Source: Paenibacillus sp. 37 (GTDB lineage Bacteria; Bacillota; Bacilli; Paenibacillales; Paenibacillaceae). From it: DNA of 64,000 bases. The notes under the pieces were generated by a model, which saw only the letters and a program-made list of their open reading frames with translations, was not told the DNA's origin and did no database searches. Positions within the stretch are counted from its first letter, which is position 1. Each line of letters starts with the position of its first letter. The DNA is taken from positions 6,882,001-6,946,000 of the forward strand of contig NZ_CP043761.1 in assembly GCF_008386395.1 (NCBI RefSeq). The letters run 5' to 3'. A program made the translations under genes and the position numbers. Of the stretch, positions 1-8,868 are shown one piece after another.

Positions 1-196
1 AGAAGTAACCTTCTTCCAGTCTCATGGCAGAAGTGATGCGATCCAACTGCTGCATGGCAATAGGCCGATTTTTATTCAAAATATTGCTGAGCGTACCCGA
101 ATTAATCCCTGACGTTTCCGAAAAATGACTAATGGACATCTGTTCACGCTTCAGATAACTTTCCAAGTGATCGCGTATCGTGGTTGTCGACTCCAA
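1..196 (-). CDS. Xre-family HTH transcriptional regulator, C-terminus cut by window edge
   Basis: About 65 N-terminal residues are visible; the gene runs off the left edge. The reading shows a lambda-repressor-like helix-turn-helix around residues 7-60: an MSISHFSETSG first helix, then GINSGTLSNILN as the recognition helix, followed by a third helix with QQLDRITSAM. This layout is that of Xre/Cro HTH domains, so DNA binding is expected. The start is taken as TTG at 194-196 because a GGAGG lies about 10 bases upstream; no ATG fits as well. The rest of the protein, and so its effector or partner domain, cannot be seen. Confidence 0.75.
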   Translation of the reverse strand, partial: MESTTTIRDHLESYLKREQMSISHFSETSGINSGTLSNILNKNRPIAMQQLDRITSAMRLEEGYF

Positions 197-395
197 ACGA
201 ACACCACCCTCCAAAATAAAAAACATAAACGGGATTATCGGTATGCAAAAGTAATTATATGTAATTAGAAAGTATCGGTCAATATAATAATTTCAACTAA
301 TTTGTATTAAAACCATTTTAATCCTTTTATAAAACGGACAATCCTATCCTTATTTTATATCGGAAACGTGCCTGACATCAAACCTGAAAATAGGC

Positions 396-426
396 AAAAA
401 ACACGAGCCATTCACGGGCTCGTGTC
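396..426 (-). terminator. Intrinsic terminator of the aldo/keto reductase gene
   Basis: ACACGAGCC and GGCTCGTGT pair over a 7-base loop, followed on the minus strand by a run of six T. It lies about 40 bases past the stop of the reductase gene. Confidence 0.85.
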
Positions 427-468
427 CTCAACTGACTCAGCAGTCAGCATGCTCACTATAACTTGGAT

Positions 469-1386
469 TTAAGGCAGTATATTGCCTGCTGCACGGTAAA
501 TTTCATACCACTCTGGACGAGTGAGATGAACATCTCCTGCTTTTACACAGTCTTGCAGACGTTCAATATTCATCGTGCCTGTCACAGGTTGCATCTGCGC
601 AGGGTGACGAAGCAACCATGCGATTGCAATCGTTGTATTGCTCACGTCATATTTCGCAGCAATCTCGTCAATCTTTGCATTCAATTCCGGGAACTTGTCG
701 CTACCCAGAAATACACCTTCGAAGAATCCGTACTGGAACGGGGACCACGGCTGAATGGTGATATCATGCAGACGACAATAATCAAGGATACTGCCGTCAC
801 GGTTAACCGCAGCTTCGTTCTCCATGTTCACGTTGATTCCACTGTCAATCATCGTGGTATTGGTAATACTCATCTGCAACTGGTTGGCTACCAGTGGCTG
901 TTTCACGTATTTTTTCAACAATTCGATCTGGTTCGGATTCTGGTTGGATACCCCGAAGTGACGCACTTTACCTTCGCGCTCCAGTTGATCAAAGGCTTCA
1001 GCCACTTCCTCCGGCTCAACCAATGCATCAGGACGATGCAGAAGCAGAACATCAAGATATTCCGTTTTCAGACGTTGCAGGATGCCATCGACTGAATTCA
1101 GGATGTGCTCTTTGGAGAAATCAAACATGCCTTTGCGGATACCGCATTTGGATTGAAGAATCATATTTTCACGAACTTGGGGATTCATCTGTACCGCTTC
1201 GGCGAAGATTTCCTCACATGTTCCTGTACCATAAATGTCGGCATGGTCAAAGAAATTCGCGCCAACCTCCATTGCAGAACGAACAAAATGTTCGGCTTCC
1301 TTACCGTCTAGTGAATTAATACGCATGCAACCCACCGCGACTACAGGTACTTCTAGTGCACTGCTGCCCAATTTAATCGTTCTCAA
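469..1386 (-). CDS. Aldo/keto reductase, YdhF-like
   Basis: A 305-aa cytoplasmic NADPH-dependent oxidoreductase of the aldo/keto reductase superfamily, TIM-barrel type. The catalytic set can be read in order: Asp and Tyr in FFDHADIYGTG, Lys in LQSKCGI, and His in DVLLLHRPD. Near the C-terminus, TIAIAWLLRHPAQMQPVTGT is the cofactor-binding end of the barrel. It resembles the E. coli YdhF group; the physiological substrate is not inferable. I chose TTG at 1384-1386, preceded by GGAGGG with an 8-base gap, over upstream in-frame starts that lack a ribosome site and would add a non-homologous 22-residue leader. It is a single-gene unit. Confidence 0.9.
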   Translation of the reverse strand: MRTIKLGSSALEVPVVAVGCMRINSLDGKEAEHFVRSAMEVGANFFDHADIYGTGTCEEIFAEAVQMNPQVRENMILQSKCGIRKGMFDFSKEHILNSVDGILQRLKTEYLDVLLLHRPDALVEPEEVAEAFDQLEREGKVRHFGVSNQNPNQIELLKKYVKQPLVANQLQMSITNTTMIDSGINVNMENEAAVNRDGSILDYCRLHDITIQPWSPFQYGFFEGVFLGSDKFPELNAKIDEIAAKYDVSNTTIAIAWLLRHPAQMQPVTGTMNIERLQDCVKAGDVHLTRPEWYEIYRAAGNILP

Positions 1387-1533
1387 GATGTTTTCCCTCC
1401 ATATTCGAATATTATCGTGTATCTTACCTTTGATTGTGACATATATCTGCAATCGGTTTCAATAGCTTTATCCTACATTCATATGGAGAAATGATAGGTT
1501 CTTCATTCCAGCCTATATATCCAAAAGAATAAG

Positions 1534-2430
1534 TTATACTTCTTCCGGTATGATAACCTCAATGTGCCTTGGCAGGACACCGATATGAATCGGCAGGGCA
1601 GGACCTTCTTCCCCATCTACATTGGTGCGAATGGCTTCGTCTGAGCGAACATGAACTTCTTTGGCTGTAAAATAGTCCACGTCCTTATGGTCTTTCAGAC
1701 TACCAAAGAAAAGGGAAGTGCCAAGGGTCAGACTGTTGAACACACTGATATTACGAACAACAAAACAATGTATCAAACCATCGTCCACCTCTGCATCCGG
1801 GGACAACTTCTCGAATCCTCCGACCGAGTTGGTCAGCGCCGCCAGAAAAAGTGGCGATTCCCCCTCCCAGAACTGTCCGTCATATTCGATGGTTAGATGA
1901 TTGGCTGGTGTATTCACCAGGTCTTTCAAGCCTTCTTTGAGATATGCGAATGATCCCAACTTCGACTTCTCTTCCGAGGATACGGAGAACAAAGCTTCTG
2001 CCAAAGAACCCGCAGCCACAACGTTGGCAAACAGGCGATCATTGATTTTCCCCAAATCCACGATATGGGTCTGATTCGAACGTAACTGCCTAATGGCTTC
2101 TTCCGGGTCAAGCGAGATATTCAGCGCACGTGCAAAATCATTCACCGTACCTAGCGGTACCACGCCCAGTCGGGGACGGTGATCCTGATCCATCATGCCG
2201 TTAATCGTCTCATGTAGTGTACCGTCGCCTCCGATGGAGATGACCAGATCACAGCCGTCTTTGCAGGCACTCAGACAGTAGTTGGTCGCATCACCTTCCC
2301 CAGCCGTCTCATTAACAACCACCTCATACTGCTGTGACTCCAGAACTTCTCTGACTTGGGACACATACTGCTCGGCCTCTTCCTTACCTGACGATGGATT
2401 ACTAATGATCATGGCTTGGCGCATACTCAC
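1534..2430 (-). CDS. YegS/DgkB-type diacylglycerol (lipid) kinase
   Basis: A 298-aa member of the diacylglycerol-kinase catalytic family (YegS/Rv2252/BmrU), which phosphorylates diacylglycerol or a related lipid with ATP at the inner membrane face and, in Gram-positives, recycles diacylglycerol from lipoteichoic acid synthesis. Visible are IISNPSSGK at the N-terminus, the nucleotide-binding SIGGDGTLHE (residues 65-74), the GVVPLGTVNDFARAL substrate loop, and the all-beta C-terminal half with DVDYFTAKEV and NVDGE. Start is GTG at 2428-2430 behind GGAGGGGA; ATG two codons on is the alternative. No obvious partner genes. Confidence 0.9.
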   Translation of the reverse strand: MSMRQAMIISNPSSGKEEAEQYVSQVREVLESQQYEVVVNETAGEGDATNYCLSACKDGCDLVISIGGDGTLHETINGMMDQDHRPRLGVVPLGTVNDFARALNISLDPEEAIRQLRSNQTHIVDLGKINDRLFANVVAAGSLAEALFSVSSEEKSKLGSFAYLKEGLKDLVNTPANHLTIEYDGQFWEGESPLFLAALTNSVGGFEKLSPDAEVDDGLIHCFVVRNISVFNSLTLGTSLFFGSLKDHKDVDYFTAKEVHVRSDEAIRTNVDGEEGPALPIHIGVLPRHIEVIIPEEV

Positions 2431-2805
2431 ATCTTCCCCTCCAAAATGGCATCTTTACTTTATCTTTACCCGTTTCAAGGGTGGGTTGAATAGGGTCTGC
2501 GGGGGATGTTCCATTTTTTTTGATAAACATGTCTCTGAAGAGTGCAGAGCAGGGTTTGTTTCATATAGAATAGAAGTAGACAAATACCCATTACGAAATT
2601 TCTTGTTCCTTTTCCCTGTTGACGGGTTAATAACTATAGATGTGCTTTGAGCCGAACCTACATATGTTAAACTCTTCAATTCACACTGAACACTCCGTGG
2701 GCAGAATAACCTTTCGGTCGCTGTTATCGTGTAACTACTATACTTATCTAACTCAATCTGTTCGGATTATTTTATAATTCTAAAAAATTGGAGGGAATGC
2801 ATGCA
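2431..2805. other. Intergenic region between divergent genes
   Basis: It must hold the promoters of the lipid kinase (leftward) and the LRR gene (rightward). A TATAAT box at 2772-2777 lies only 28 bases before the LRR start codon, and I do not find a good -35 for it. A 74-codon minus-strand frame here has no recognisable sequence and I do not call it. Nothing else seen. Confidence 0.5.
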
Positions 2806-4323
2806 ATGAGAAGAATGACGCTACTATTTCTAGTATTCATCCTGAGTCTCGGGGCATCGGGGCAAGCCATGGCTTACACCACTACAGACTTGGGCGAGGG
2901 AATCATTGAAGATCCAGCTTTGGAGGAAGGACTGAAGTTAATCCTGAACAAACCTCTGGATGTGCCATTAACTTCAACGGATCTGGAGCAGCTTGAGGTG
3001 GTGGATCTGAGCAATGCAGGTATTCACAGCCTCTCCGGTCTCGAATATGCAACCAATCTGACTCACCTCCGATTATATGGAAATGAGATTGAGGATCTCA
3101 CACCGCTGGAGCACCTAACCCAGCTTCGGGAAATCGATGTTCGCAATAATTACATTACATCCATAGACGCACTTACTGAATTGAAAGACTTGGGACGGCT
3201 GTATATCAGCAACAATTCCATTTCTTCCATAGAGGTTGTACGTGAGTTCAACCGATTACATACGTTCCACGCCAGCGGTAACCAGATTGCCAGTCTTGCG
3301 GCCCTCTCGGATGCGGATGCACTGAAGTGGCTCGAGATCTCGAACAATACCATTAGCAATCTGACACCGCTCATGGGTAAAACTCGGCTCCAACAACTCA
3401 ATGTATCGAATAACCAGATTCAAACGCTGGACGTACTGGCTGAATTGCCAAATACACTGCGGAATCTGAATGTGGCAGGCAACCAAATCACGGATCTGAC
3501 ACCACTGGAGCACATGACACGCCTTCGGACACTTGATATCTCTGGTAACCAAGTACAGCATCTCAAGGGGCTTGAGGGGCTGACTGGGCTGACGGAGCTG
3601 AATGCAGAGTCCAATCAGATCTATGATCTGGAACCTTTACGGCAGCTTTCCAGCCTGGACGTATTAAAATTATCCAACAACCGGGTGTGGGATCTGACAC
3701 CAATCGCAGGTTTTACGTTTACCCGTGATCAGTCAGCGACAAATGCTATACAGGATATATCGGCGTCTACCTCGTTATCCTCCGGTATTCAGACTTCTGT
3801 ATCAGAGGTTGAGCCTGCCGGACTCACGGTGCAGAACAATTATCTGGATGTTGTGAGTGGCAGTCATACGATGCAGCTTCTGAACCGGATGAATGTGCGG
3901 GAGCAGAAACGAACGCCGCAAGGCAGCTTCCAGCGTCTGATTGAAGGGTCAACCACCGCCTATGTCGGGGACCGTGCTTATGCACTGGATGCTGCACCTT
4001 TTATCGATGAGGGCCGGACCTATGTGCCTCTGCGTTTTGTCTCCGAGCAGTTAAATGCCCGTGTGAACTGGAACAGCGGTACGCGCGAAGCTGTGATCAC
4101 ACAGAATGATAAGACCATCCGCTGGAGCGTGGGCAACAAACAAGTTGTTGTGGATGATACGCTTGCGATCAATGATGCTCCTCTTCTGATGAAAAATGGT
4201 AAAGCTTTTGTACCGGTACGCTTCATCTCGGAGCAATTCAATACGACGGTTGGTTACATCGGAAGCAGCAAAACGATTCTGATTTTTGAAAATAAACAGC
4301 TTGGTGAGAGTGTGCAGCCTTAA
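2806..4323 (+). CDS. Secreted leucine-rich-repeat protein with copper-amine-oxidase-N stalk domain
   Basis: A 505-aa exported protein. Residues 1-23 form a signal peptide (MRRM, a hydrophobic core, then GQAMA before the cut). Residues about 55-310 hold some eleven internalin-type 22-residue leucine-rich repeats with the pattern L..L..N.I.D..PL. The C-terminal part, about 385-500, is a copper amine oxidase N-terminal-like domain, two related halves each with VPLRF(V/I)SEQ or VPVRFISEQ; in Paenibacillus this module is common on exported proteins and is probably structural rather than enzymatic. LRRs suggest protein or glycan binding. Start chosen at 2806, the ATG 10 bases after GGAGGG; an ATG at 2797 is too close to that site. 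Confidence 0.85.
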   Translation: MRRMTLLFLVFILSLGASGQAMAYTTTDLGEGIIEDPALEEGLKLILNKPLDVPLTSTDLEQLEVVDLSNAGIHSLSGLEYATNLTHLRLYGNEIEDLTPLEHLTQLREIDVRNNYITSIDALTELKDLGRLYISNNSISSIEVVREFNRLHTFHASGNQIASLAALSDADALKWLEISNNTISNLTPLMGKTRLQQLNVSNNQIQTLDVLAELPNTLRNLNVAGNQITDLTPLEHMTRLRTLDISGNQVQHLKGLEGLTGLTELNAESNQIYDLEPLRQLSSLDVLKLSNNRVWDLTPIAGFTFTRDQSATNAIQDISASTSLSSGIQTSVSEVEPAGLTVQNNYLDVVSGSHTMQLLNRMNVREQKRTPQGSFQRLIEGSTTAYVGDRAYALDAAPFIDEGRTYVPLRFVSEQLNARVNWNSGTREAVITQNDKTIRWSVGNKQVVVDDTLAINDAPLLMKNGKAFVPVRFISEQFNTTVGYIGSSKTILIFENKQLGESVQP

Positions 4324-4631
4324 ATAGTGTCTCACGTTCATTTCCAGCCATAAGAGAATATGAGAAACAAGCAAAGTCCCCGTCTGAACGATCAGCGGGG
4401 ATTTTGTTGTGTCATGACAGTTGTATTATGACATTGGATAATGGTATATGGATATCGCCGATCACAAACAAATACAGCATATAATCTGTCTATTCGGATA
4501 CGAACTCGTGATACTCCATCTTCGATTAGGGTAAATTTCACACGGTTTAGCATATCTTCTTTTGCCGCAAGAGTTGTTATACTGAACGTAATATCTATGA
4601 CAGCTGGAGTTCAAGCGAGGAGGAAATTCAT
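4324..4631 (+). other. Intergenic region upstream of GH30 gene
   Basis: Contains the LRR terminator and then the GH30 promoter region. TTATACT near 4578 could be a -10 box. No operator or cre-like site is apparent. Confidence 0.4.
4374..4408 (+). terminator. Intrinsic terminator after LRR gene
   Basis: TCCCCG pairs with CGGGGA over a 13-base loop and is followed by a T-rich run. Confidence 0.7.
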
Positions 4632-5972
4632 ATGACATTCACGTTCACTGGTTATTCAACAACCCAAGATAGCCCATGGAAAAAGTTATCTTTTGTGCCT
4701 ACTAATGAAAGCGCTAACTTAAAACTGACGGGTGAACAGTACCAACTTGTGGAAGGGTTTGGTGGCTGTTTTAACGAGCTTGGTTATATGGCTCTGTCCC
4801 ACTTGAATGAGGAGCAGCGCCATGAGGTATTTCACTCTCTCTTCCATCCAGAGGGCGAGCACAAGTTTAACATCTGTCGCCTGCCGATCGGCGCAAGTGA
4901 TTATGCAGAGCAATGGTACAGCCACAACGAAGTGGACGGCGACGTGGCCATGGAACATTTTTCGATCAAACGTGATTTCAAATATCTGATTCCTTACATC
5001 AAGGAAGCTCTGAGTTATAACCCGAACCTGCAATTCTTCGCCTCGCCATGGAGCCCGCCAACGTGGATGAAGTCGCCCAAAGCCTATAACTATGGGACAC
5101 TGCGCTGGGAGAAAGATATTCTGGAGGCCTACGCCCTGTATTTTGTGAAATTTGTACAGGCTTACCGTGACGCAGGCATTACCATCCATCAGGTGCATGT
5201 GCAGAACGAAGTGATTGCAGATCAGAAATTTCCTTCTTGCATGTGGACAGGCGAGCAGCTTCGTGAGTTCATCGCCGATTATCTGGGCCCGGCTTTTGAC
5301 AAACACGGTCTGGATACGGAAATCTGGCTCGGAACGATCAACGCCCCTGATCCATGGGAGGAATTGATTAAGAAAAAAACAAATGACTTCGATGAGTACG
5401 CAGGGCTTGTCCTAAGTGATCCGAAGGCCTATTCCTATATCAAGGGTGTTGGATATCAGTGGGCAGGCAAAAATGCCATTCAACGTACCTCGGCAAGTTA
5501 TCCGGAGCTGCGTTATATGCAGACCGAGAACGAATGCGGTGATGGCAACAACTCATGGAATTACGCCAAATATGTATATAACCTCTACCAGCATTACTTC
5601 AGCAACGGCGTGAACGCGTACATCTACTGGAACATGGTTCTGGAACCCAAAGGCCGCAGCACATGGGGCTGGGAGCAAAACTCCATGATCACCGTAGATC
5701 CGGACAATAAGGAGGTTACTCGGAACCCGGAGTATTATGTGATGAAACACTTCGCTCATCATATTGTTCCTGGTGCTCGAAAAGTCGGTCTGTCAGGCGC
5801 CTGGAGCGGGAAATCCGTCGCTTTCCGCAACCCGGATAACAGTCTCGTCATTGTCATCAACAACCCATTCCAGGACCGTCGTGACCTGTATCTAACCCTT
5901 GAAGAAGGACAGACCCTACACATGAAGTTGGAAGCCGATTCGTTCAACAGCATGGTTATTCAACCGAAGTAA
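4632..5972 (+). CDS. Glycoside hydrolase family 30 (glucosylceramidase-like)
   Basis: A 446-aa retaining beta-glycosidase with no signal peptide, so presumably cytoplasmic and acting on imported oligosaccharides or glycosides. The N-terminal GFGGCFNELG is the GH30 opening strand of the (beta/alpha)8 barrel; the acid/base is Glu193 in VHVQNEV and the nucleophile Glu299 in MQTENECGDG. The segment SPWSPPTWMKSP (139-150) is a strong GH30 signature. The last 70 residues form the side beta-domain typical of the family. Family activities include beta-glucosidase, beta-1,6-glucanase and beta-xylosidase; the substrate cannot be fixed from sequence alone. Start ATG follows GGAGGAAA. Confidence 0.9.
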   Translation: MTFTFTGYSTTQDSPWKKLSFVPTNESANLKLTGEQYQLVEGFGGCFNELGYMALSHLNEEQRHEVFHSLFHPEGEHKFNICRLPIGASDYAEQWYSHNEVDGDVAMEHFSIKRDFKYLIPYIKEALSYNPNLQFFASPWSPPTWMKSPKAYNYGTLRWEKDILEAYALYFVKFVQAYRDAGITIHQVHVQNEVIADQKFPSCMWTGEQLREFIADYLGPAFDKHGLDTEIWLGTINAPDPWEELIKKKTNDFDEYAGLVLSDPKAYSYIKGVGYQWAGKNAIQRTSASYPELRYMQTENECGDGNNSWNYAKYVYNLYQHYFSNGVNAYIYWNMVLEPKGRSTWGWEQNSMITVDPDNKEVTRNPEYYVMKHFAHHIVPGARKVGLSGAWSGKSVAFRNPDNSLVIVINNPFQDRRDLYLTLEEGQTLHMKLEADSFNSMVIQPK

Positions 5973-6290
5973 CTAATCCAATACCTCGTTAAAAACGCGG
6001 ACATCAATAGCGTCAGGCCCCAAAGATTCCCCGGGCCGGCGCTATTTTTTATGGGCCAGACCAGGCTTATTTTCACCATTATTACTCCTGTGAAACACAA
6101 GCCGAAGGCAACTTAAAGATATGACGTTCAAGCTTTTATATTTACAAATCTATAAATCTAGATATAATGTAATCCAGAGCTTACTCTCATGTCCATCACA
6201 TTATAGGAGTTATAGGAGGCAAGGCAGGTTCATTTCGACATAATACATCTATTTTTCTGTATATCTAAATTCACTGGAGGTACGCTTTAC
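5973..6290 (+). other. Intergenic region before the MFS gene
   Basis: After the GH30 terminator there is an AT-rich stretch with a palindromic ATCTAGAT core at 6157-6164 running directly into TATAATG (6165-6171). A repressor site overlapping a -10 box would look like this. No coding frame with a ribosome site. Confidence 0.4.
6006..6050 (+). terminator. Intrinsic terminator after GH30 gene
   Basis: AATAGCGTCAGGCCC pairs with GGGCCGGCGCTATT, followed by a run of T. Confidence 0.85.
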
Positions 6291-7460
6291 ATGAAATCAC
6301 AACAGGTCAACCCGCTGCTTATCCTGATTCTGGCACTGGGTGTATTCGGGATCATTACAACAGAAATGGGGATTGTGGGGGTGCTGCCTCAGGTTGCGCA
6401 CAAATTCAACATTACGGCTGCACAGGCAGGTTGGCTGGTCAGTATATTTGCGCTGGTCGTAGCCATCGCGGGTCCTTTTCTCACCTTGCTGGCGTCTGGA
6501 ATTAATCGCAAAATCATCCTTTTAGCCGCTGTGCTGATGTTTGCCATTTCGAACGTCGTCTATGCCTACGCCACAACATTTGATACCATGCTTATCTTCC
6601 GTATCATTCCCGCGTTATTCCATCCCGTCTTCTTTTCCGTAGCCCTGGTCACCAGTGCCCAACTCGTTCCGGCAGAGAAAAGCAGTCAGGCCGTCGCCAA
6701 AGTATTCACCGGAGTTACCGCGGGCTTTGCCTTTGGCGTGCCACTGACATCGTATCTTGCTGAACGCCTATCCCTCGAAATCGCCTTCCTGTTTGGAGCG
6801 ATGGTCAGTGTGGTCGCTTTGATCGGCATATGGATCTGGTTACCCTCGATGCCCGTGAAGGAAAAGATGTCCTATGGCAAGCAACTCGGTATTCTGCGCA
6901 AACCTGGATTATGGCTGAATGTTGTCGCAGTCATTTTTATATTCGCCGCCATGTTCTCCGTATACAGCTATTTCGCCGAGTATCTTGGACAGGTCACCCA
7001 AATGAGCGGATCATGGATCAGTGTCATGCTGACTGTCTTTGGTGTCGTCATGATCATCGGAAATTTGGGGTTTGGACAGTTTCTGCGTAAGAGCGTGGTC
7101 CGAACTGTCCTCATGTTCCCCCTGCTGTATGTAGCAGCTTACGCACTCGTCTATTGGGCCGGTCCCCACTTCATGTGGATGGTTATTGTAGTCATCCTCT
7201 GGGCATCCGTGCATTCAGGAGGATTAATTGTAAGCCAAACCTGGTTAACCGCTGAAGCGCAAGATGCGCCTGAATTCGGCAACAGCTTGTATGTATCCTT
7301 TTCCAACCTCGGTATTACCCTGGGTACTGCTATCGGCGGCTGGTTCATCGCAAACCTGGGAGTACATCAACTGGTCTGGAGCGGAATGATCTTTGCACTG
7401 ATCGCTTTTGTATTGATATGGATTAAAATCAAATGCTTCTCCTCACGCTCGGTTGCTTAA
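6291..7460 (+). CDS. MFS transporter, DHA1 (AraJ-like) drug or sugar efflux
   Basis: A 389-aa integral membrane protein with twelve predicted transmembrane helices of the major facilitator superfamily, DHA1 drug:H+ antiporter type. The first helix carries TTEMGIVGVLPQVA, typical of AraJ/YdhP-like exporters, and the loop between helices 2 and 3 shows ASGINRK where many members have G-x-x-x-D-R-x-G-R-R. It probably exports a small molecule by proton antiport; substrate unknown. The ATG follows GGAGG with about 10 bases between. It stands alone between two terminators, so any control is local, perhaps through the ATCTAGAT palindrome upstream. Confidence 0.85.
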   Translation: MKSQQVNPLLILILALGVFGIITTEMGIVGVLPQVAHKFNITAAQAGWLVSIFALVVAIAGPFLTLLASGINRKIILLAAVLMFAISNVVYAYATTFDTMLIFRIIPALFHPVFFSVALVTSAQLVPAEKSSQAVAKVFTGVTAGFAFGVPLTSYLAERLSLEIAFLFGAMVSVVALIGIWIWLPSMPVKEKMSYGKQLGILRKPGLWLNVVAVIFIFAAMFSVYSYFAEYLGQVTQMSGSWISVMLTVFGVVMIIGNLGFGQFLRKSVVRTVLMFPLLYVAAYALVYWAGPHFMWMVIVVILWASVHSGGLIVSQTWLTAEAQDAPEFGNSLYVSFSNLGITLGTAIGGWFIANLGVHQLVWSGMIFALIAFVLIWIKIKCFSSRSVA

Positions 7461-7537
7461 AGTTCAGAACGACCATCATTCGGATTCTTGACTCCTCGCA
7501 CCAGTGGTTGATCAAACAGGGAGACAAAATATTCGCA

Positions 7538-7592
7538 CATCAAAAAGCGCCATGTCCCCATACTCATCATGTGGGACAGGCGCTTTTTGATG
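7538..7592. terminator. Bidirectional terminator between MFS and xylanase genes
   Basis: CATCAAAAAGCGCC and its complement flank a TGTCCC/GGGACA inner stem; the A and T runs on either side let it work for both converging genes. Confidence 0.9.
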
Positions 7593-7644
7593 TGATATCA
7601 TTATCGAATTTCTACGAGATGCTCAGCCACATCAATACGTAAAC

Positions 7645-8607
7645 TTAAGGATTGTTTGCCAGGTAATTTCTCAGCCATTGCATAGCCGGACGTTCTGTAC
7701 CGTTGCTATTGACCAAGTGGGAGCCAGCCTGCCAGGTTTGATTCTGGTTGTAACCCCACAGCGTCACACCTTTAACAGCAGAGTGTTTCCACAGCACAGG
7801 GAATTTCTGCTGATAACGTTGCAATTGTGTATTATCGTCACCTGTCATATCCAGCTCGGATACATAGATTGGCAACCCTGTTGCTGCAAGCTTGTTCAAT
7901 ACCGTGTTCATCGTGCTCACAGAAACGTTGTCCATATTGAAGTAATGCGCCTGGATTCCAATACCATCAACTAGACCTCTGTTTTTCAAAAGGTTGATAA
8001 TCTGGATATATTGGTCCGCTTTAGCAGGATCACCGATAATACCATATTCATTAATTAACAGTTTGGAGTTAGGGAAGGCTTGTCTCGCCTGTTGGAATGA
8101 CCAGATAACCCAATCCCAACCCGTTGCCCCATCTCCACCAATGGCATTGCGATAGGATGGTTTCGCATGCAGAGGTTCATTCACCACATCAACGAAGGCA
8201 GACTTCGAATACCGCTGTCCTGCAGCTTTAATCCATTGTGTCACTTCAGCCTTCTGATCTGCGGCTGAGAGACTGTTAATCCAATTTGGCTGTTGATTTC
8301 CCCATACGAGCGTATGGAATTTGAACGGAAATCCGTTGTTGTTAGCATAGTTGTAGGCCATATCCGCCTGGCCCCAATTCATTACGTTGCGTGTGCCTTC
8401 AATAGCATCCCACTTGGTTGAGTTCTCCGGAGTTACCTGATTCCAATATGGGCTAAAATTCGAAGGAACCTGGTTGGCAATAATATTGCCCAGAAATTTG
8501 CTACCTTTCGCCAAACCAGCACTCACACTACCAACCGCAACAGAAGCAGCGAGAATCCCTACCAATGCCAGTGAGCCGACTGTTTTAAACCACTTAGACT
8601 TAATCAA
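7645..8607 (-). CDS. xynA: Endo-1,4-beta-xylanase, GH10, secreted
   Basis: A 320-aa secreted single-domain xylanase that cleaves internal beta-1,4 bonds of xylan with retention. Residues 1-30 are a signal peptide ending SVSA. The (beta/alpha)8 GH10 barrel fills the remainder: TPENSTKWDAIEG, HTLVWGNQQP, the acid/base Glu144 in VVNEPLHAKP and the nucleophile Glu251 in IYVSELDMTG; WGYNQNQTW closes the barrel. It is the short GH10 form without carbohydrate-binding modules. Start is TTG at 8605-8607, since AAGGAGG lies 7 bases before it. A cre-like palindrome 28 bases upstream suggests catabolite repression. The gene symbol is by function. Confidence 0.93.
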   Translation of the reverse strand: MIKSKWFKTVGSLALVGILAASVAVGSVSAGLAKGSKFLGNIIANQVPSNFSPYWNQVTPENSTKWDAIEGTRNVMNWGQADMAYNYANNNGFPFKFHTLVWGNQQPNWINSLSAADQKAEVTQWIKAAGQRYSKSAFVDVVNEPLHAKPSYRNAIGGDGATGWDWVIWSFQQARQAFPNSKLLINEYGIIGDPAKADQYIQIINLLKNRGLVDGIGIQAHYFNMDNVSVSTMNTVLNKLAATGLPIYVSELDMTGDDNTQLQRYQQKFPVLWKHSAVKGVTLWGYNQNQTWQAGSHLVNSNGTERPAMQWLRNYLANNP

Positions 8608-8630
8608 TGATTTTCCTCCTTAGTATTCAT

Positions 8631-8653
8631 TTTTTGTAAAGCGCTTACAAAAA
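8631..8653. promoter_or_regulatory. cre-like palindrome (CcpA-type) upstream of xylanase
   Basis: TGTAAAGCGCTTACA inside flanking T and A runs. The minus strand reads TGTAAGCGCTTTACA, which follows the Bacillus catabolite-responsive element core TGNAANCG but is one base longer than the 14-base consensus. The same GTAAGCGCTTTA core is present upstream of the rhamnogalacturonan lyase. Confidence 0.65.
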
Positions 8654-8799
8654 CCATTTTACTGGATAATTTTGGTTTTTAACACCTGTCAAATTATAGT
8701 ATTTTATTGTAAAAAAATAGAATTTAGTGGTTTTTCTGAGGCTAATTATCGATTCAATCTCTTAAATCCAACATAACTCTTACATTGGAGTTTACATTC

Positions 8800-8850
8800 A
8801 CTAGATGTTTATCTAGTATGAAATGATACATATCTTTACACACACTAGAT
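8800..8850. promoter_or_regulatory. Candidate operator: three ACTAGAT half-sites before the 5'-nucleotidase gene
   Basis: ACTAGAT-GTTT-ATCTAGT (8800-8817) is a perfect inverted repeat, and a third ACTAGAT lies at 8844-8850, just before the ribosome site. Such spacing suggests a repressor over the promoter. The binding protein is unknown. Confidence 0.5.
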
Positions 8851-8868
8851 AACAAGGGAGATTACAAC

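Noticed and set aside
2455..2679. 74-codon minus-strand frame before the LRR gene
   Set aside because: No ribosome site, no recognisable motif and position in a promoter region; probably chance.
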